From assembly GCF_000816185.1 (NCBI RefSeq), contig NZ_CP007770.1, positions 310,001-374,000 of the forward strand: DNA of 64,000 nt, in the 5' to 3' direction. Source of the stretch: Campylobacter insulaenigrae NCTC 12927. GTDB taxonomy: Bacteria > Campylobacterota > Campylobacteria > Campylobacterales > Campylobacteraceae. The notes beneath the pieces are model-generated. The model was not told where the DNA came from and searched no databases. It saw only the letters and a list, made by a program, of their open reading frames with translations. Both the position numbers and the translations under genes were made by a program. Below are positions 36,841 through 46,585 of this stretch, piece by piece (the stretch's first letter is position 1; the number at the start of each line of letters is the position of its first letter).

Positions 36841-39800
36841 ATGAGTAAAATAATGAAAACAATGGATGGAAATGAAGCAGCAGCTTATGCAGCTTATGCA
36901 TTTACAGAGGTTGCAGGAATTTATCCTATTACTCCAAGTTCGCCTATGGCAGATTACACGGATATTTGGGCATCTCAAGGTAAAAAAAATTTGTTTGGTA
37001 TGCCTGTTAAAGTTGTTGAAATGCAAAGTGAAGCAGGTGCAGCAGGAACAGTTCATGGATCTTTACAAGCTGGTGCTTTAACTACAACCTATACAGCCTC
37101 ACAAGGACTTTTACTAAAAATACCAAATATGTATAAGATCGCAGGTCAACTTTTACCTGGAGTGATTCATGTAGCTGCTAGAGCTTTAGCTTCACAAGCA
37201 CTTTCTATATTTGGTGATCATCAAGATATTTATGCTGCTAGGCAAACTGGATTTGCTATGCTGTGTTCTCATTCTGTACAAGAATGTATGGATTTAGCAG
37301 GTGTTGCGCATTTAGCAGCTATAAAAGGAAGAGTACCTTTTATGCATTTTTTTGATGGTTTTAGAACAAGTCATGAAATTCAAAAAATTGAAGTGATGGA
37401 TTATGAGCATTTTGATCGTTTGCTAGATCGCAAAGCTTTGAATGAATTTAGAGATGCCTGTCTTAACTCTGAAAATCCTAAAACACGGGGTACTGCACAA
37501 AATGATGATATTTATTTTCAAACTAGAGAATTAGCTAATAAATTTTACGATGCTATTCCTGATATTGTCAATGATTATATGCAAGAAATATCTAAGATTA
37601 CAGGAAGAGAATATAAGCCATTTGTGTATTATGGAGATAAGAATGCTACTCGTGTAGTGGTAGCTATGGGTTCAGTGACTGAAGCATTAAAAGAAGTTGT
37701 TGATCACTTAAATAGTAAAGGTGAAAAAGTTGGAATTTTAAAAGTCCATTTATATAGACCTTTTAGTTTAAAATATTTCTTTGAAGTAATGCCTCAAAGT
37801 GTTGAAAAAATAGCTGTTTTAGATAGAACCAAAGAGCCAGGAAGTTTAGGAGAGCCTTTATATTTGGATCTAAAGAGTGCATATTATGGAAAAGATAATG
37901 CTCCTTTAATAGTTGGTGGAAGATATGGTTTATCGTCTAAAGATGTAGATCCAGCTCAACTTTTAGCTGTGTTTGAGAATTTAAATCAAGTAAATCCAAA
38001 AGATGGATTTACTATAGGTATCATTGATGATGTAACTTATACATCGTTGGAAGTAGGAGAAAAAATTTCATTAAGTGATAGTAGTACTATAGAATGTTTA
38101 TTTTATGGACTTGGTGCTGATGGAACAGTTGGGGCAAATAAAAATTCAATTAAAATTATTGGAGATAAAACAGATTTTTATGCGCAAGCTTATTTTGCAT
38201 ATGATTCAAAAAAATCAGGGGGTTATACAAGAAGTCACTTGAGATTTTCTAAAAAACCTATTACTTCAACATACTTAGTTTCTACTCCGCATTTTGTCGC
38301 TTGTTCTGTTGCCGCTTATTTAGAAATTTATGATGTTTTATCGGGCATTAGAAAGGGTGGAACATTTCTTTTAAATAGTATTTGGAATGCAGAAGAAACT
38401 ATTGCAAGAATTCCAAATGCAGTCAAAAGAATATTAGCTCAAAAAGAAATTAATTTTTATATTATTAATGCAACAAAGTTAGCAAGAGAAATAGGGCTTG
38501 GCAGTAGAACAAATACCATTATGCAAGCTGCATTTTTTAAGCTTGCTAATATTATTCCTTTTGAAGATGCGCAAAAATATATGAAAGAATTAGCTTATAA
38601 ATCATATAGTAAAAAAGGTGATGCGATTGTCGAGATGAATTATAAGGCTATTGACATAGGTGGAGATGGACTTGTAAAGATTGATATAGATCCTTCTTGG
38701 ATGAATTTAGTTGATGAAGTGAAAGAGGAAATTATATCTTATAAAGGGACTGAATTTGTTGAAAAAATTGCAAAACCTATGAATGCTGCTAAAGGTGACG
38801 ATTTACCTGTTTCAGCATTTTTAGGATATGAGGATGGAAGTTTTGAACATGGTACCACCGAATATGAAAAAAGAGGTGTTGGTGTTATGGTGCCAAGATG
38901 GATTGAAGCAAATTGCATCCAATGTAATCAATGTGCGTCTGTGTGTCCTCATGCAGTTATTAGACCTTTTTTAATTAACGAAGAAGAATTAAGTAATGCA
39001 CCATCTGGTGTAAAAGAGCATAATTTAAATGCAAAGGGAGTTAAAGAACAAAAACTTAGTTTTAAAATTCAAGTTTCTCCACTTGATTGTACAGGCTGTG
39101 AGCTTTGTGTTCATGAATGTCCTACTAAAGAAAAATCTTTAGTTATGGTACCACTTGGTGAAGAACTTGAATATGGTGAACAAGAAAATGCTGATTATTT
39201 ATTTAAAAAAGTGACATATAAAGATGATGTTTTAAATAGAGAAAATACTAAAGGTATTCAGTTTGCTCAACCTTTATTTGAATTTCATGGTGCTTGTCCT
39301 GGTTGTGGTGAAACTCCATATATCACTTTACTTACTAGATTATTTGGTGAAAGAATGATTGTTGCCAATGCAACAGGATGTAGTTCTATTTATGGTGGAT
39401 CAGCACCTTCAACGCCTTATAGAAAAAGTAATAAAAATGGCCATGGTCCTGCTTGGGGAAATTCCTTGTTCGAAGATAATGCCGAATTTGGACTAGGTAT
39501 GAAAATTGCAACTGAAACTACTAGATATAAGATAGAATCTATTATGAATGAAAGTATGCAAGATGTTCCTAATGCACTTTCTGCTTTATATAAAGAATGG
39601 ATAGTAAATAAAGATGATGTGAAATTATCTTTAGAACTAAGAGATAAATTAGTTCCACTATTAGAGGAAAATAAAGAGAATAAAGCTGTAAATAATATTT
39701 TAGAGCTTAAAAACTATCTTAGTAAAAAGTCGCATTGGATTTTTGGTGGTGATGGTTGGGCTTATGATATAGGTTATGGTGGACTTGATCATGTTTTAGC

Positions 39801-40395
39801 AAGTGGAGAAAATGTGAATATTTTAGTTCTTGATACTGAAGTGTATTCTAATACAGGAGGACAAAGTTCAAAGTCTTCTAGAACTGGAGCTGTAGCTCAA
39901 TTTGCCGCAGCTGGTAAGCCTGTGCAGAAGAAAGACTTAGGACAAATTGCTATGACTTATGGTTACATTTTTGTAGCTCAAGTTAATTCAAATTATAACT
40001 ATTCTCATCTATTAAAAGCAGTTATAGCGGCTGAAGCTTATGATGGGCCATCATTAATCATAGCTTATTCTCCTTGTATTGCTCATGGTATTAAAGGAGG
40101 TCTTGGGAATTCTGGAGATCAAGCAGATTTAGCTACTAAATGTGGGTATTGGCCGACATATATTTTCGATCCGCGTTTGGAAGCAGAAGGAAAAAATCCT
40201 TTAACAATCTCATCTAAAGAACCTGATTGGAATTTATATGAGAGTTTTTTAATGAATGAAGTGCGTTATAGCTCTTTAAAAAAATCAAATCCTGAGCAAG
40301 CAAAAGAATTATTTGAAAAGAATAAAACTGAAGCTCAGCGTCGTTATAGACAATTAAAACGTTTAGCAAGTGCTGATTTTAGTAATGAAAATTAA
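36841..40395 (+). CDS. Pyruvate:ferredoxin/flavodoxin oxidoreductase, single-chain
   Basis: A 1184-residue single-polypeptide POR (NifJ type) that converts pyruvate and CoA to acetyl-CoA and CO2 and reduces flavodoxin or ferredoxin. Domains in order: pyruvate-binding (YPITPSSPMADY near 23, SQGLLLKIPNMYKIAGQL near 90), gamma and CoA regions, a two-cluster ferredoxin domain (CIQCNQCASVCPHAVIRP and CTGCELCVHECPTKEKS near 697 and 755), and the thiamine-pyrophosphate domain (CPGCGETPYI, GGDGWAYDIGYGGLDHVL, DTEVYSNTGGQSSK). The start could also be ATG 36853. The likely acceptor, FldA, is encoded at 56143. Essential central metabolism in Campylobacter. Confidence 0.96.
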   Translation: MSKIMKTMDGNEAAAYAAYAFTEVAGIYPITPSSPMADYTDIWASQGKKNLFGMPVKVVEMQSEAGAAGTVHGSLQAGALTTTYTASQGLLLKIPNMYKIAGQLLPGVIHVAARALASQALSIFGDHQDIYAARQTGFAMLCSHSVQECMDLAGVAHLAAIKGRVPFMHFFDGFRTSHEIQKIEVMDYEHFDRLLDRKALNEFRDACLNSENPKTRGTAQNDDIYFQTRELANKFYDAIPDIVNDYMQEISKITGREYKPFVYYGDKNATRVVVAMGSVTEALKEVVDHLNSKGEKVGILKVHLYRPFSLKYFFEVMPQSVEKIAVLDRTKEPGSLGEPLYLDLKSAYYGKDNAPLIVGGRYGLSSKDVDPAQLLAVFENLNQVNPKDGFTIGIIDDVTYTSLEVGEKISLSDSSTIECLFYGLGADGTVGANKNSIKIIGDKTDFYAQAYFAYDSKKSGGYTRSHLRFSKKPITSTYLVSTPHFVACSVAAYLEIYDVLSGIRKGGTFLLNSIWNAEETIARIPNAVKRILAQKEINFYIINATKLAREIGLGSRTNTIMQAAFFKLANIIPFEDAQKYMKELAYKSYSKKGDAIVEMNYKAIDIGGDGLVKIDIDPSWMNLVDEVKEEIISYKGTEFVEKIAKPMNAAKGDDLPVSAFLGYEDGSFEHGTTEYEKRGVGVMVPRWIEANCIQCNQCASVCPHAVIRPFLINEEELSNAPSGVKEHNLNAKGVKEQKLSFKIQVSPLDCTGCELCVHECPTKEKSLVMVPLGEELEYGEQENADYLFKKVTYKDDVLNRENTKGIQFAQPLFEFHGACPGCGETPYITLLTRLFGERMIVANATGCSSIYGGSAPSTPYRKSNKNGHGPAWGNSLFEDNAEFGLGMKIATETTRYKIESIMNESMQDVPNALSALYKEWIVNKDDVKLSLELRDKLVPLLEENKENKAVNNILELKNYLSKKSHWIFGGDGWAYDIGYGGLDHVLASGENVNILVLDTEVYSNTGGQSSKSSRTGAVAQFAAAGKPVQKKDLGQIAMTYGYIFVAQVNSNYNYSHLLKAVIAAEAYDGPSLIIAYSPCIAHGIKGGLGNSGDQADLATKCGYWPTYIFDPRLEAEGKNPLTISSKEPDWNLYESFLMNEVRYSSLKKSNPEQAKELFEKNKTEAQRRYRQLKRLASADFSNEN

Positions 40396-40397
40396 TT

Positions 40398-40724
40398 TTG
40401 CTTAAAAGCTTTATTATATTGATAATAGTAGTGATTGATGCTTATTGTGTTAATCACTCTATTTTTAAAAATTGCACAACAAATGAACTAATTTTACTTC
40501 AAGATCCTTTTTTTAGAAAGATGCAAGAAATAAAAACTAATCTTTCCTTGCAGGCGATAGTTTCTAATAAAGTCAAAATTAATAATGCATGGTATGTACT
40601 AAATGATGAGGTTGAAGGTTATAAGATTGTTGCGATAAATAAATTTCAAGTTATTCTAATAAAAAATCAAGAAGAGATGGTTTTAAATTTATATGAAAAA
40701 AGTAATAATATTATTATTTATTAG
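40398..40724 (+). CDS. ctsX: CtsX-like transformation protein
   Basis: A 108-residue protein with an N-terminal hydrophobic segment (LKSFIILIIVVIDAY) and a short basic/beta region. It starts with TTG two bases after the POR stop. Position between POR and the secretin gene matches C. jejuni Cj1475c (CtsX), an inner-membrane protein needed for natural transformation. The sequence offers no independent domain, so the name rests on order. It overlaps the ctsD start by about 32 bases. Confidence 0.65.
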   Translation: MLKSFIILIIVVIDAYCVNHSIFKNCTTNELILLQDPFFRKMQEIKTNLSLQAIVSNKVKINNAWYVLNDEVEGYKIVAINKFQVILIKNQEEMVLNLYEKSNNIIIY

Positions 40725-42089
40725 TTTATGTTCTGTCAATATTTTTGCAAATTCATGCTATAAGCGGGTTTTTGATATAAGTATTGATTCTAAAAAGGAA
40801 CTTTATTAGAAATTTTAAATGAATTGGGAAAAGAGTGTGGTTTTAGTGTTGTTATTAAAGATGAATTAGCTAGAAATAAACTAAATATTGATCAAAATTA
40901 TCTTCATATAAGAAAAATGTCTTTGAGAGAAATTTTTGATTTATTACTCAAAGAAAATAATCTTGCATACGAGTATGAAAAAAATATTTTAAAAATTTAT
41001 GGGACAATTATAAAAACATTTAAAGTTCATTATATAAGCTCCATTAGAGAAGGACAAAGCATTACTAAGGCTTCAGTAGATTCAAGACCAAGACAAGGAG
41101 AGTATGATCATTCTAATAAAGAAGCAGATAATTTAGTTATAAGTACAGATAAATTTGATTTTTGGGCAAATATTACAGAAGAAATTCAAGCATTGCTTGA
41201 TGAAAATACAGCAAAACCAATAGTAAATACCAATGCAGGAATTATTACTCTTAAGGCTACACCTTATGAAATAACTAGAATTCAAAATTATCTTGATGAT
41301 TTAAATAAAAGATTAAAAAAGCAAGTTTTGATTGAAGTGAGTATAGTTGCAGTACATTTAAATAAGAGTCATTCTAATGGAATTAATTGGCAAGAATTTG
41401 CTTTTAGATTAAATGGTGATGATAATAATTTTGTTATTAATAAAGGTGGTATTAAAAATATTAACTTGAAAGCAAATGTAGATACTAAGGCAATTTTAAA
41501 TTTGTTACAAGAAAATGGTAAAACGATAGTTCTTTCCAATCCTAAACTTACTGCTTTGAATAATCAGCAAGCAATTATTTCTATAGGCGATACTATTAAT
41601 TATCAAGTTAAAGAAAGTTCTAAAGGAACTGAAAATGGAACTACAATCAGTGAAACATATAATAATTATTCTATTTTTGTAGGAATTTTATTAAATATTT
41701 TGCCAGAAATTTCAGATGATCATAAAATTATGTTGAGAATAAATCCAAGTTTGAGTGATCTTAAATATAGTGTAGATAACCATCATCAAAATAAACCCAG
41801 AAATATAGCTCCTGATACTATACAAAAAAAGCTTTCTACTGTTGTTGAAGTAGAAGATTCTCAAACTTTAATTTTAGGTGGGTTAATTAGCAAAAATAGT
41901 TTAAACAATCAAAATGAAATTAATATTCTTTCAAAAATTCCAATTTTTGGACTTTTATTTCAAGGTAAGCAAAATATTGAAGATACAAGTGAAATTGTTT
42001 TTATTATTAAACCAACTATTATTCATGAAAATAAAAAAATATTAAATTTAAAAGAATTAGGCTTTGAGAATGAAAATTATATGTTTTAG
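40693..42089 (+). pseudogene. ctsD: Competence secretin CtsD, interrupted by a 1-nt frameshift
   Basis: CtsD is the outer-membrane secretin for DNA uptake. ATG 40693 opens a signal peptide (KKVIILLFISLCSVNIFA) and early mature sequence, but stops at TAG 40807-40809. The rest of the protein continues in the -1 frame to 42089 (TLLEILNELGKECGFSVV onward), through the secretin domain (GINWQEFAF, VLSNPKLTALNNQQAIISIGD, TLILGGLISKN, KIPIFGLLFQG, EIVFIIKP). One extra A in the A5 run at 40792-40796 would restore a normal 465-residue protein. The mature part is otherwise intact, so this is a recent mutation, a sequencing error, or slippage at TCT-AAA-AAG-G. Confidence 0.85.
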
Positions 42090-42405
42090 TTTTATAAGCT
42101 TGTTTTTGTTTTCAAATTTATATGCCAAAGTTTATATAAAGAATAAATATATAGATTCTTTCATTTTGTATAAGAAATTTACTAAAGAGCCAAGTTATGT
42201 TAATGCTTTAAATTTGGCACAATATTTTTACACTAATAAAGATTATAAAAATGCTGTATTTTGGGCAATTGAAGCAAATAATATAGAATATTTAGAAAAA
42301 GATGCATGGTTGATTTTTATAAATTCTAAAATACAACAAGGGCAAATAAAAGAAGCTGCAAAAGCAAAAGAAGAATATGAAAAGATATTAAATGGAAAAT
42401 ATTGA
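42070..42405 (+). CDS. Small exported protein of the competence operon
   Basis: A 111-residue protein with signal peptide KIICFSFISLFLFSNLYA and two short helical repeats (EPSYVNALNLAQYFYTNKD then AVFWAIEANNIEYLEKDAWL), resembling tetratricopeptide units. The ATG lies inside the end of ctsD and the stop overlaps ctsE, so it is translationally coupled to both. By position it corresponds to Cj1472c. A role in the transformation apparatus is likely but not shown by sequence. Confidence 0.7.
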   Translation: MKIICFSFISLFLFSNLYAKVYIKNKYIDSFILYKKFTKEPSYVNALNLAQYFYTNKDYKNAVFWAIEANNIEYLEKDAWLIFINSKIQQGQIKEAAKAKEEYEKILNGKY

Positions 42406-43942
42406 AGATCTTAAAATTGAAGATATCGATACATTAACTTATTCTAAGCTTTTGTATTTAGGTGAAAATTTTTTTAAGGAATTAGCATTTAGGTTTCACA
42501 TTGATTTTGTGGATTTAGATAAAGAAAATAATTTTGAGCAGTATTTGTATGTTTTGCCGCTTGTGCTTATGGAAAAATATGAGTTGTTTTGTTATAAAGA
42601 GGATGAGGAAAATTTATATATAGCTTCTTACAAACCATTAAAAAGTGATGGATTGATCAAAATACAAAATATTTTTAGAACTAAAAATATATGTTTATCT
42701 ATAGCTGAATTTTCAAAATTTGAATATTTTTTTCGTAGAATGATATTTTTAATAAAATTTAAAAATTATTCTCAAGAATTAGAAAAAATTTTAATTTCGC
42801 AAGATACTCAAGATGGTGATTATTTAAAACAAATTTTGCTATTGATTTTATCTTATGCAAATTTCTTAAAAGCAAGTGATATACACTTTGAACCTTTAGA
42901 AGAAGGAGTGAAATTAAGATTTAGAATAGATGGAATTTTACAAAATATCATTATTTTTAAAAGTGACATTTATCAATCTTTATTGACCTATATTAAAATG
43001 ATTTCTTTGCTTAATGTAGCTGAACAAAAAAATTCCCAAGATGGGAGTTTTACAATGGAAATTGAAGATGAAAAATTTGATTTTAGAGTTTCAATCATGC
43101 CGCTTTTATTTGGACAAAGTGTGGTAATAAGGATTTTAAAGCAAGAAAATGCTCTAGAACTTGCGAATTTATTTTTAGAAAGAGAAATGCTTCATAAAGT
43201 GCAGCTTAGTGCTCAGGCTTTGAGTGGTTTGATTTTATTTTGTGGCCCTACAGGAAGTGGAAAAAGTACTTTTATGCATGCTATGTTAAGTGAACTTGAT
43301 GAAAGTAAAAAAATTATTACTTTAGAAGATCCCATAGAATATAAATTAAAAAATGCTCAACAAATTCTTTTAAATACTAAAGCAAATTTTGATTTTCATA
43401 AAGCTTTAAGAGGTGTTTTAAGACAAGATCCTGATGTAATTATGGTGGGAGAAATCAGAGATGAAGAAAGTTTAGATATAGTTTTAAAAGCCTCCTTAAG
43501 CGGACATTTGGTTTTGAGTACTTTACATACAAATAGCGCTTTAGAAGCAGTCTTTAGAATGATGCATATGGGAGCAAAATCTTATCTTATTGCAAGATCT
43601 TTAAATTTAGTCATTTCTCAACGTTTAGTTCGTAGACTTTGTGAATGTAAAGAAGAACAAGAAGAGAGTTTTATTTATAAAAATCAAACGATTAAGGGTA
43701 AATTTTACAAAGCAAGAGGTTGCTCAAAATGTATGATGAGCGGATATAAAGGTAGAATTATGGTAGCTGAATTTTTGTTTGTCGATAAGAATATAAAAAA
43801 TATGATAGAAAATAATTATTCTTTTGAAGATATACAAAAATATGCTTTAATGCATAATTTTATCACTTTAAGTGAAGATGCTTTAAATAAAGCTAAAATA
43901 GGCCTTACTAGTGTAGATGAAATTTGGAAAATTGTGCTTTGA
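42392..43942 (+). CDS. ctsE: Type II secretion-like ATPase CtsE
   Basis: A GspE/PilB-type traffic ATPase of 516 residues that powers the competence pseudopilus. Visible motifs: ASDIHFEPL near 163, Walker A GPTGSGKST near 286, the Asp box ITLEDPIEYKL, Walker B region RQDPDVIMVGEIRDEES and the His box SGHLVLSTLHTNSA. A partial zinc motif (CECKEEQ and GCSKCMMSGYKGR) follows in the C-terminal part. It overlaps the preceding gene by 14 bases and ctsF by TTGA. The family is certain. Confidence 0.93.
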   Translation: MENIEDLKIEDIDTLTYSKLLYLGENFFKELAFRFHIDFVDLDKENNFEQYLYVLPLVLMEKYELFCYKEDEENLYIASYKPLKSDGLIKIQNIFRTKNICLSIAEFSKFEYFFRRMIFLIKFKNYSQELEKILISQDTQDGDYLKQILLLILSYANFLKASDIHFEPLEEGVKLRFRIDGILQNIIIFKSDIYQSLLTYIKMISLLNVAEQKNSQDGSFTMEIEDEKFDFRVSIMPLLFGQSVVIRILKQENALELANLFLEREMLHKVQLSAQALSGLILFCGPTGSGKSTFMHAMLSELDESKKIITLEDPIEYKLKNAQQILLNTKANFDFHKALRGVLRQDPDVIMVGEIRDEESLDIVLKASLSGHLVLSTLHTNSALEAVFRMMHMGAKSYLIARSLNLVISQRLVRRLCECKEEQEESFIYKNQTIKGKFYKARGCSKCMMSGYKGRIMVAEFLFVDKNIKNMIENNYSFEDIQKYALMHNFITLSEDALNKAKIGLTSVDEIWKIVL

Positions 43943-45102
43943 AGTGTTATGTAATTACTTATTTGTTAAATAAACAAGAAAAACAAATCGTTATCAAAGC
44001 AAAAAATCTTTATGAAGCTAGGATTAAAGCTTTAGAACAATATGAATTTTTAGTCGATATTAAAGAATATTGCAATGAAAAACAGCTTAAAATCAAAGAA
44101 GAAGAATTAATTTTTTTGCTTAAAGATTTGAAAATAATTTTAAATGCGGGATTTAGTTTACAAGAAGCAATTTTAGAATTTTGTCAAAATTCTTATGATA
44201 GAAAAATTACAAATATTTTCTATAACATTTTTCAAAAACTCAAAAATGGATTATCTTATGAAGAATCTTTTAAAGATATTTTAAATTCTAGAGAATTAGC
44301 AATTTTAAAAATTTGTGAAGGAAAACAAGATTTAAGTAAAGCGTTTGAAATAATTATTTCTTTAAAAGAAAAAAACTTAAAAAATATTAGGCAATTTAAA
44401 AAAGCCATTTCTTACCCTATATTAGTTTTTGCAAGTATAATATTTGCCTTTTTTGTTTTGATGTTTTTTGTGCTACCTGAATTTAGAAATTTGTTTATTC
44501 AGCTCAATTTAGAGCTGCCTACTATAACAAAAATTTTATTTTTTGTGGGAGATTTTTTGACTGATTATTTATTATTCGTTGTAATTTTTATTGCAGTTTG
44601 TTTTTTATGGATATATATTTTGCTTAATAAAACTTTCGTGTTTGATAAAATTTTGATCTTTATGCCTATTCTTGGAAAGATTATTATGTATCAAGATAAA
44701 TTTTGCTTTTTTATTATACTTTCTTATTTATTAAATTCAGGGGTTGATATAAAAAAAGCATTAAAGTTATCCAGTGAAGGTGTTAAAAATAATTTTTTAA
44801 AAATCAAAATCACCCATGCTATTGTTTTGTTTGAATCAGGAGTCGATTTAGCTCAAGCTTTTTCTAAAATAAAAATTTTTGAATCTTTTGTCATTAGAAT
44901 GCTAAGTTTATCTTTGAAAAGTTCTAAAATTGATGATAGTTCTTATGATTTAGCTATATTTTTTGAATATAAAAAAGAAGAATATGTGCAAAAAATTTTT
45001 TCAATATTAGAACCTTTGTTAATTATATTCATGGCAAGTATGATTTTAATCCTTGCTTTGGGTATATTTTTACCTATGTGGCAAATTAGTCAAGGAATTT
45101 AA
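43939..45102 (+). CDS. ctsF: Type II secretion-like inner-membrane protein CtsF
   Basis: A GspF/PilC-type polytopic platform protein for DNA uptake, about 387 residues. It has the two T2SF domains (LIFLLKDLKIILNAGFSLQEAI near 50 and FCFFIILSYLLNSGVDIKKAL near 255) and three membrane helices (near 160-185, 210-235 and 360-385). The TTG start overlapping the ctsE stop is preferred; an in-frame TTG 15 bases earlier is possible. Its stop overlaps the stop of the convergent transporter gene by 4 bases, leaving no room for a terminator. Confidence 0.9.
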   Translation: MKCYVITYLLNKQEKQIVIKAKNLYEARIKALEQYEFLVDIKEYCNEKQLKIKEEELIFLLKDLKIILNAGFSLQEAILEFCQNSYDRKITNIFYNIFQKLKNGLSYEESFKDILNSRELAILKICEGKQDLSKAFEIIISLKEKNLKNIRQFKKAISYPILVFASIIFAFFVLMFFVLPEFRNLFIQLNLELPTITKILFFVGDFLTDYLLFVVIFIAVCFLWIYILLNKTFVFDKILIFMPILGKIIMYQDKFCFFIILSYLLNSGVDIKKALKLSSEGVKNNFLKIKITHAIVLFESGVDLAQAFSKIKIFESFVIRMLSLSLKSSKIDDSSYDLAIFFEYKKEEYVQKIFSILEPLLIIFMASMILILALGIFLPMWQISQGI

Positions 45103-45851
45103 GCTAAATAATCATAAGCAACTTTAGCAATGGTAAGCGCTACCATAATTAAAAAGAGTTTTTTTATAAAAGTTCCTTGAGTTTTTAAAACTAATCTTGA
45201 CCCAATAAATGCTCCTATTACTTGTCCTATGCCCATTAATATACCTACTTTCCAAAGAATTTCATAAGAATATAAAAATACTACTAAAGCCACTACATTG
45301 CTCGTGAAATTTAAAATTTTTGTATTAATACTTGCATTTTTCATATTAAAACCTAAAAATATTACACATGCAAATATCCAAAATGAGCCTGTGCCAGGTC
45401 CTAAAAAACCATCATAAAATCCTAGTAATAATCCAAAAATAATTTGAAAACTTGTAATATTCATTTTAGCTTTATTATGAATATGTCCAAGATCTGGCTT
45501 GAAAATAGTGTAAATAAAAATCAAAATTAAACAAATCAAAACAATTATTTTTACCAATTCTTGATCTATAAGCAATACGCTATAAGTTCCTATAATGGCT
45601 CCTGTAGCAGTAAATAAAATACCTAAAATGACTCTTCGTATCTGCATAGATTTTCTATATGCTAAAACAGCGGCAAATGATCCAAAAGTACTTTGAAGTT
45701 TATTAGTGGCTAAAGCTAAGTGTGCTGGAATTCCGCAAGCAAATAAAGCAGGTATGGTAATCAATCCTCCACCGCCTACTATAGCATCAACGCAACCTGC
45801 AAAAGCAGCTATAAAAAATAAAATAATATAATAACTTAATTCAAGCTCCAT
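45099..45851 (-). CDS. TSUP-family (TauE/SafE) membrane transporter
   Basis: A 250-residue membrane protein with about eight helices. It carries the TSUP signatures AGCVDAIVGGGGLITIPAL near residue 17, LALATNKLQSTFGSFAAVL near 45 and LGFYDGFLGPGTGSFWIFA near 140. Family members export or import sulfite, sulfonates or other small organic anions. It is the last gene of the flagellar/TIGR02757 transcript (Cj1468-like) and overlaps the gene upstream by 16 bases. Substrate unknown. Confidence 0.85.
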   Translation of the reverse strand: MELELSYYIILFFIAAFAGCVDAIVGGGGLITIPALFACGIPAHLALATNKLQSTFGSFAAVLAYRKSMQIRRVILGILFTATGAIIGTYSVLLIDQELVKIIVLICLILIFIYTIFKPDLGHIHNKAKMNITSFQIIFGLLLGFYDGFLGPGTGSFWIFACVIFLGFNMKNASINTKILNFTSNVVALVVFLYSYEILWKVGILMGIGQVIGAFIGSRLVLKTQGTFIKKLFLIMVALTIAKVAYDYLA

Positions 45852-46585
45852 GTCGCTTCCTTATTTTGCCCGATTCTATATAATGCAAAGTCATATTTTA
45901 TAGGATCGTTAGGGTCTATTTTTTTTAAATTATGAGTTAATTCTAGCACACTTTTGAAATCATAAGTTTGACGCTTTAATAATTTTAGTTTGAGCGAAAT
46001 CTTATGAGTGTGGGTATCTAGTGGTATAAGTAAATCTTTTTTTTGTATAGACTTGAAAATTCCTAAATCAAGCTCATCTTTTCTAACCATCCATCTTAAA
46101 TACATATTATATCGCTTTAAGGTAGAAGTTGGTTTTTTAAATTTTTTAGAAAAGAAAAATTCATAACCATAACTTCTGTAAGAATTTATTTTATAAATGG
46201 TATTTATAAAATAAGATATTGCATCTATTATATTTTGATTTTTTTTGTAAGCTTTTGTGAAAATATTTTCTATACTATCTTCATTTTGTAATCTTTTTAA
46301 TGTGATAAAAATTTGAGCTATATCTAAAGAATTTTGAAAGCGATACTTTAAATTTTGGCATTTTTTTATAATATTTTGTTCGCTTTCTTGTAATAAATCA
46401 AAATCAAGTTTATTTAAAAAATTTACTATATTTTTTGCATTACCATAAGCAAATAAAGCACAAATCAAAGCTATTGTTTCATCTTTATATACACTTGCAA
46501 TTTGTAAAGGATCTGGGTATGAGAAAAGCTCTTTTTGTGTATTTTTGTGAGATGCAAAATCATTTAGAAGAGCTTTTAAATTCAT
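45836..46585 (-). CDS. TIGR02757 family protein
   Basis: A 249-residue soluble protein starting MNLKALLNDFASHKNT, with KDETIALICALFAYGNAKNIVNFLNKL near 33, YMRWMVRK-type segment (NMYLRWMVRKDELDLGIF) near 160 and LIPLDTHTHKISLKL near 185. These match the TIGR02757 family, distant relatives of helix-hairpin-helix DNA glycosylases. The role is unknown. It begins exactly where flgK ends (1-base overlap), as Cj1467 does in C. jejuni. Confidence 0.8.
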   Translation of the reverse strand: MNLKALLNDFASHKNTQKELFSYPDPLQIASVYKDETIALICALFAYGNAKNIVNFLNKLDFDLLQESEQNIIKKCQNLKYRFQNSLDIAQIFITLKRLQNEDSIENIFTKAYKKNQNIIDAISYFINTIYKINSYRSYGYEFFFSKKFKKPTSTLKRYNMYLRWMVRKDELDLGIFKSIQKKDLLIPLDTHTHKISLKLKLLKRQTYDFKSVLELTHNLKKIDPNDPIKYDFALYRIGQNKEATWSLN

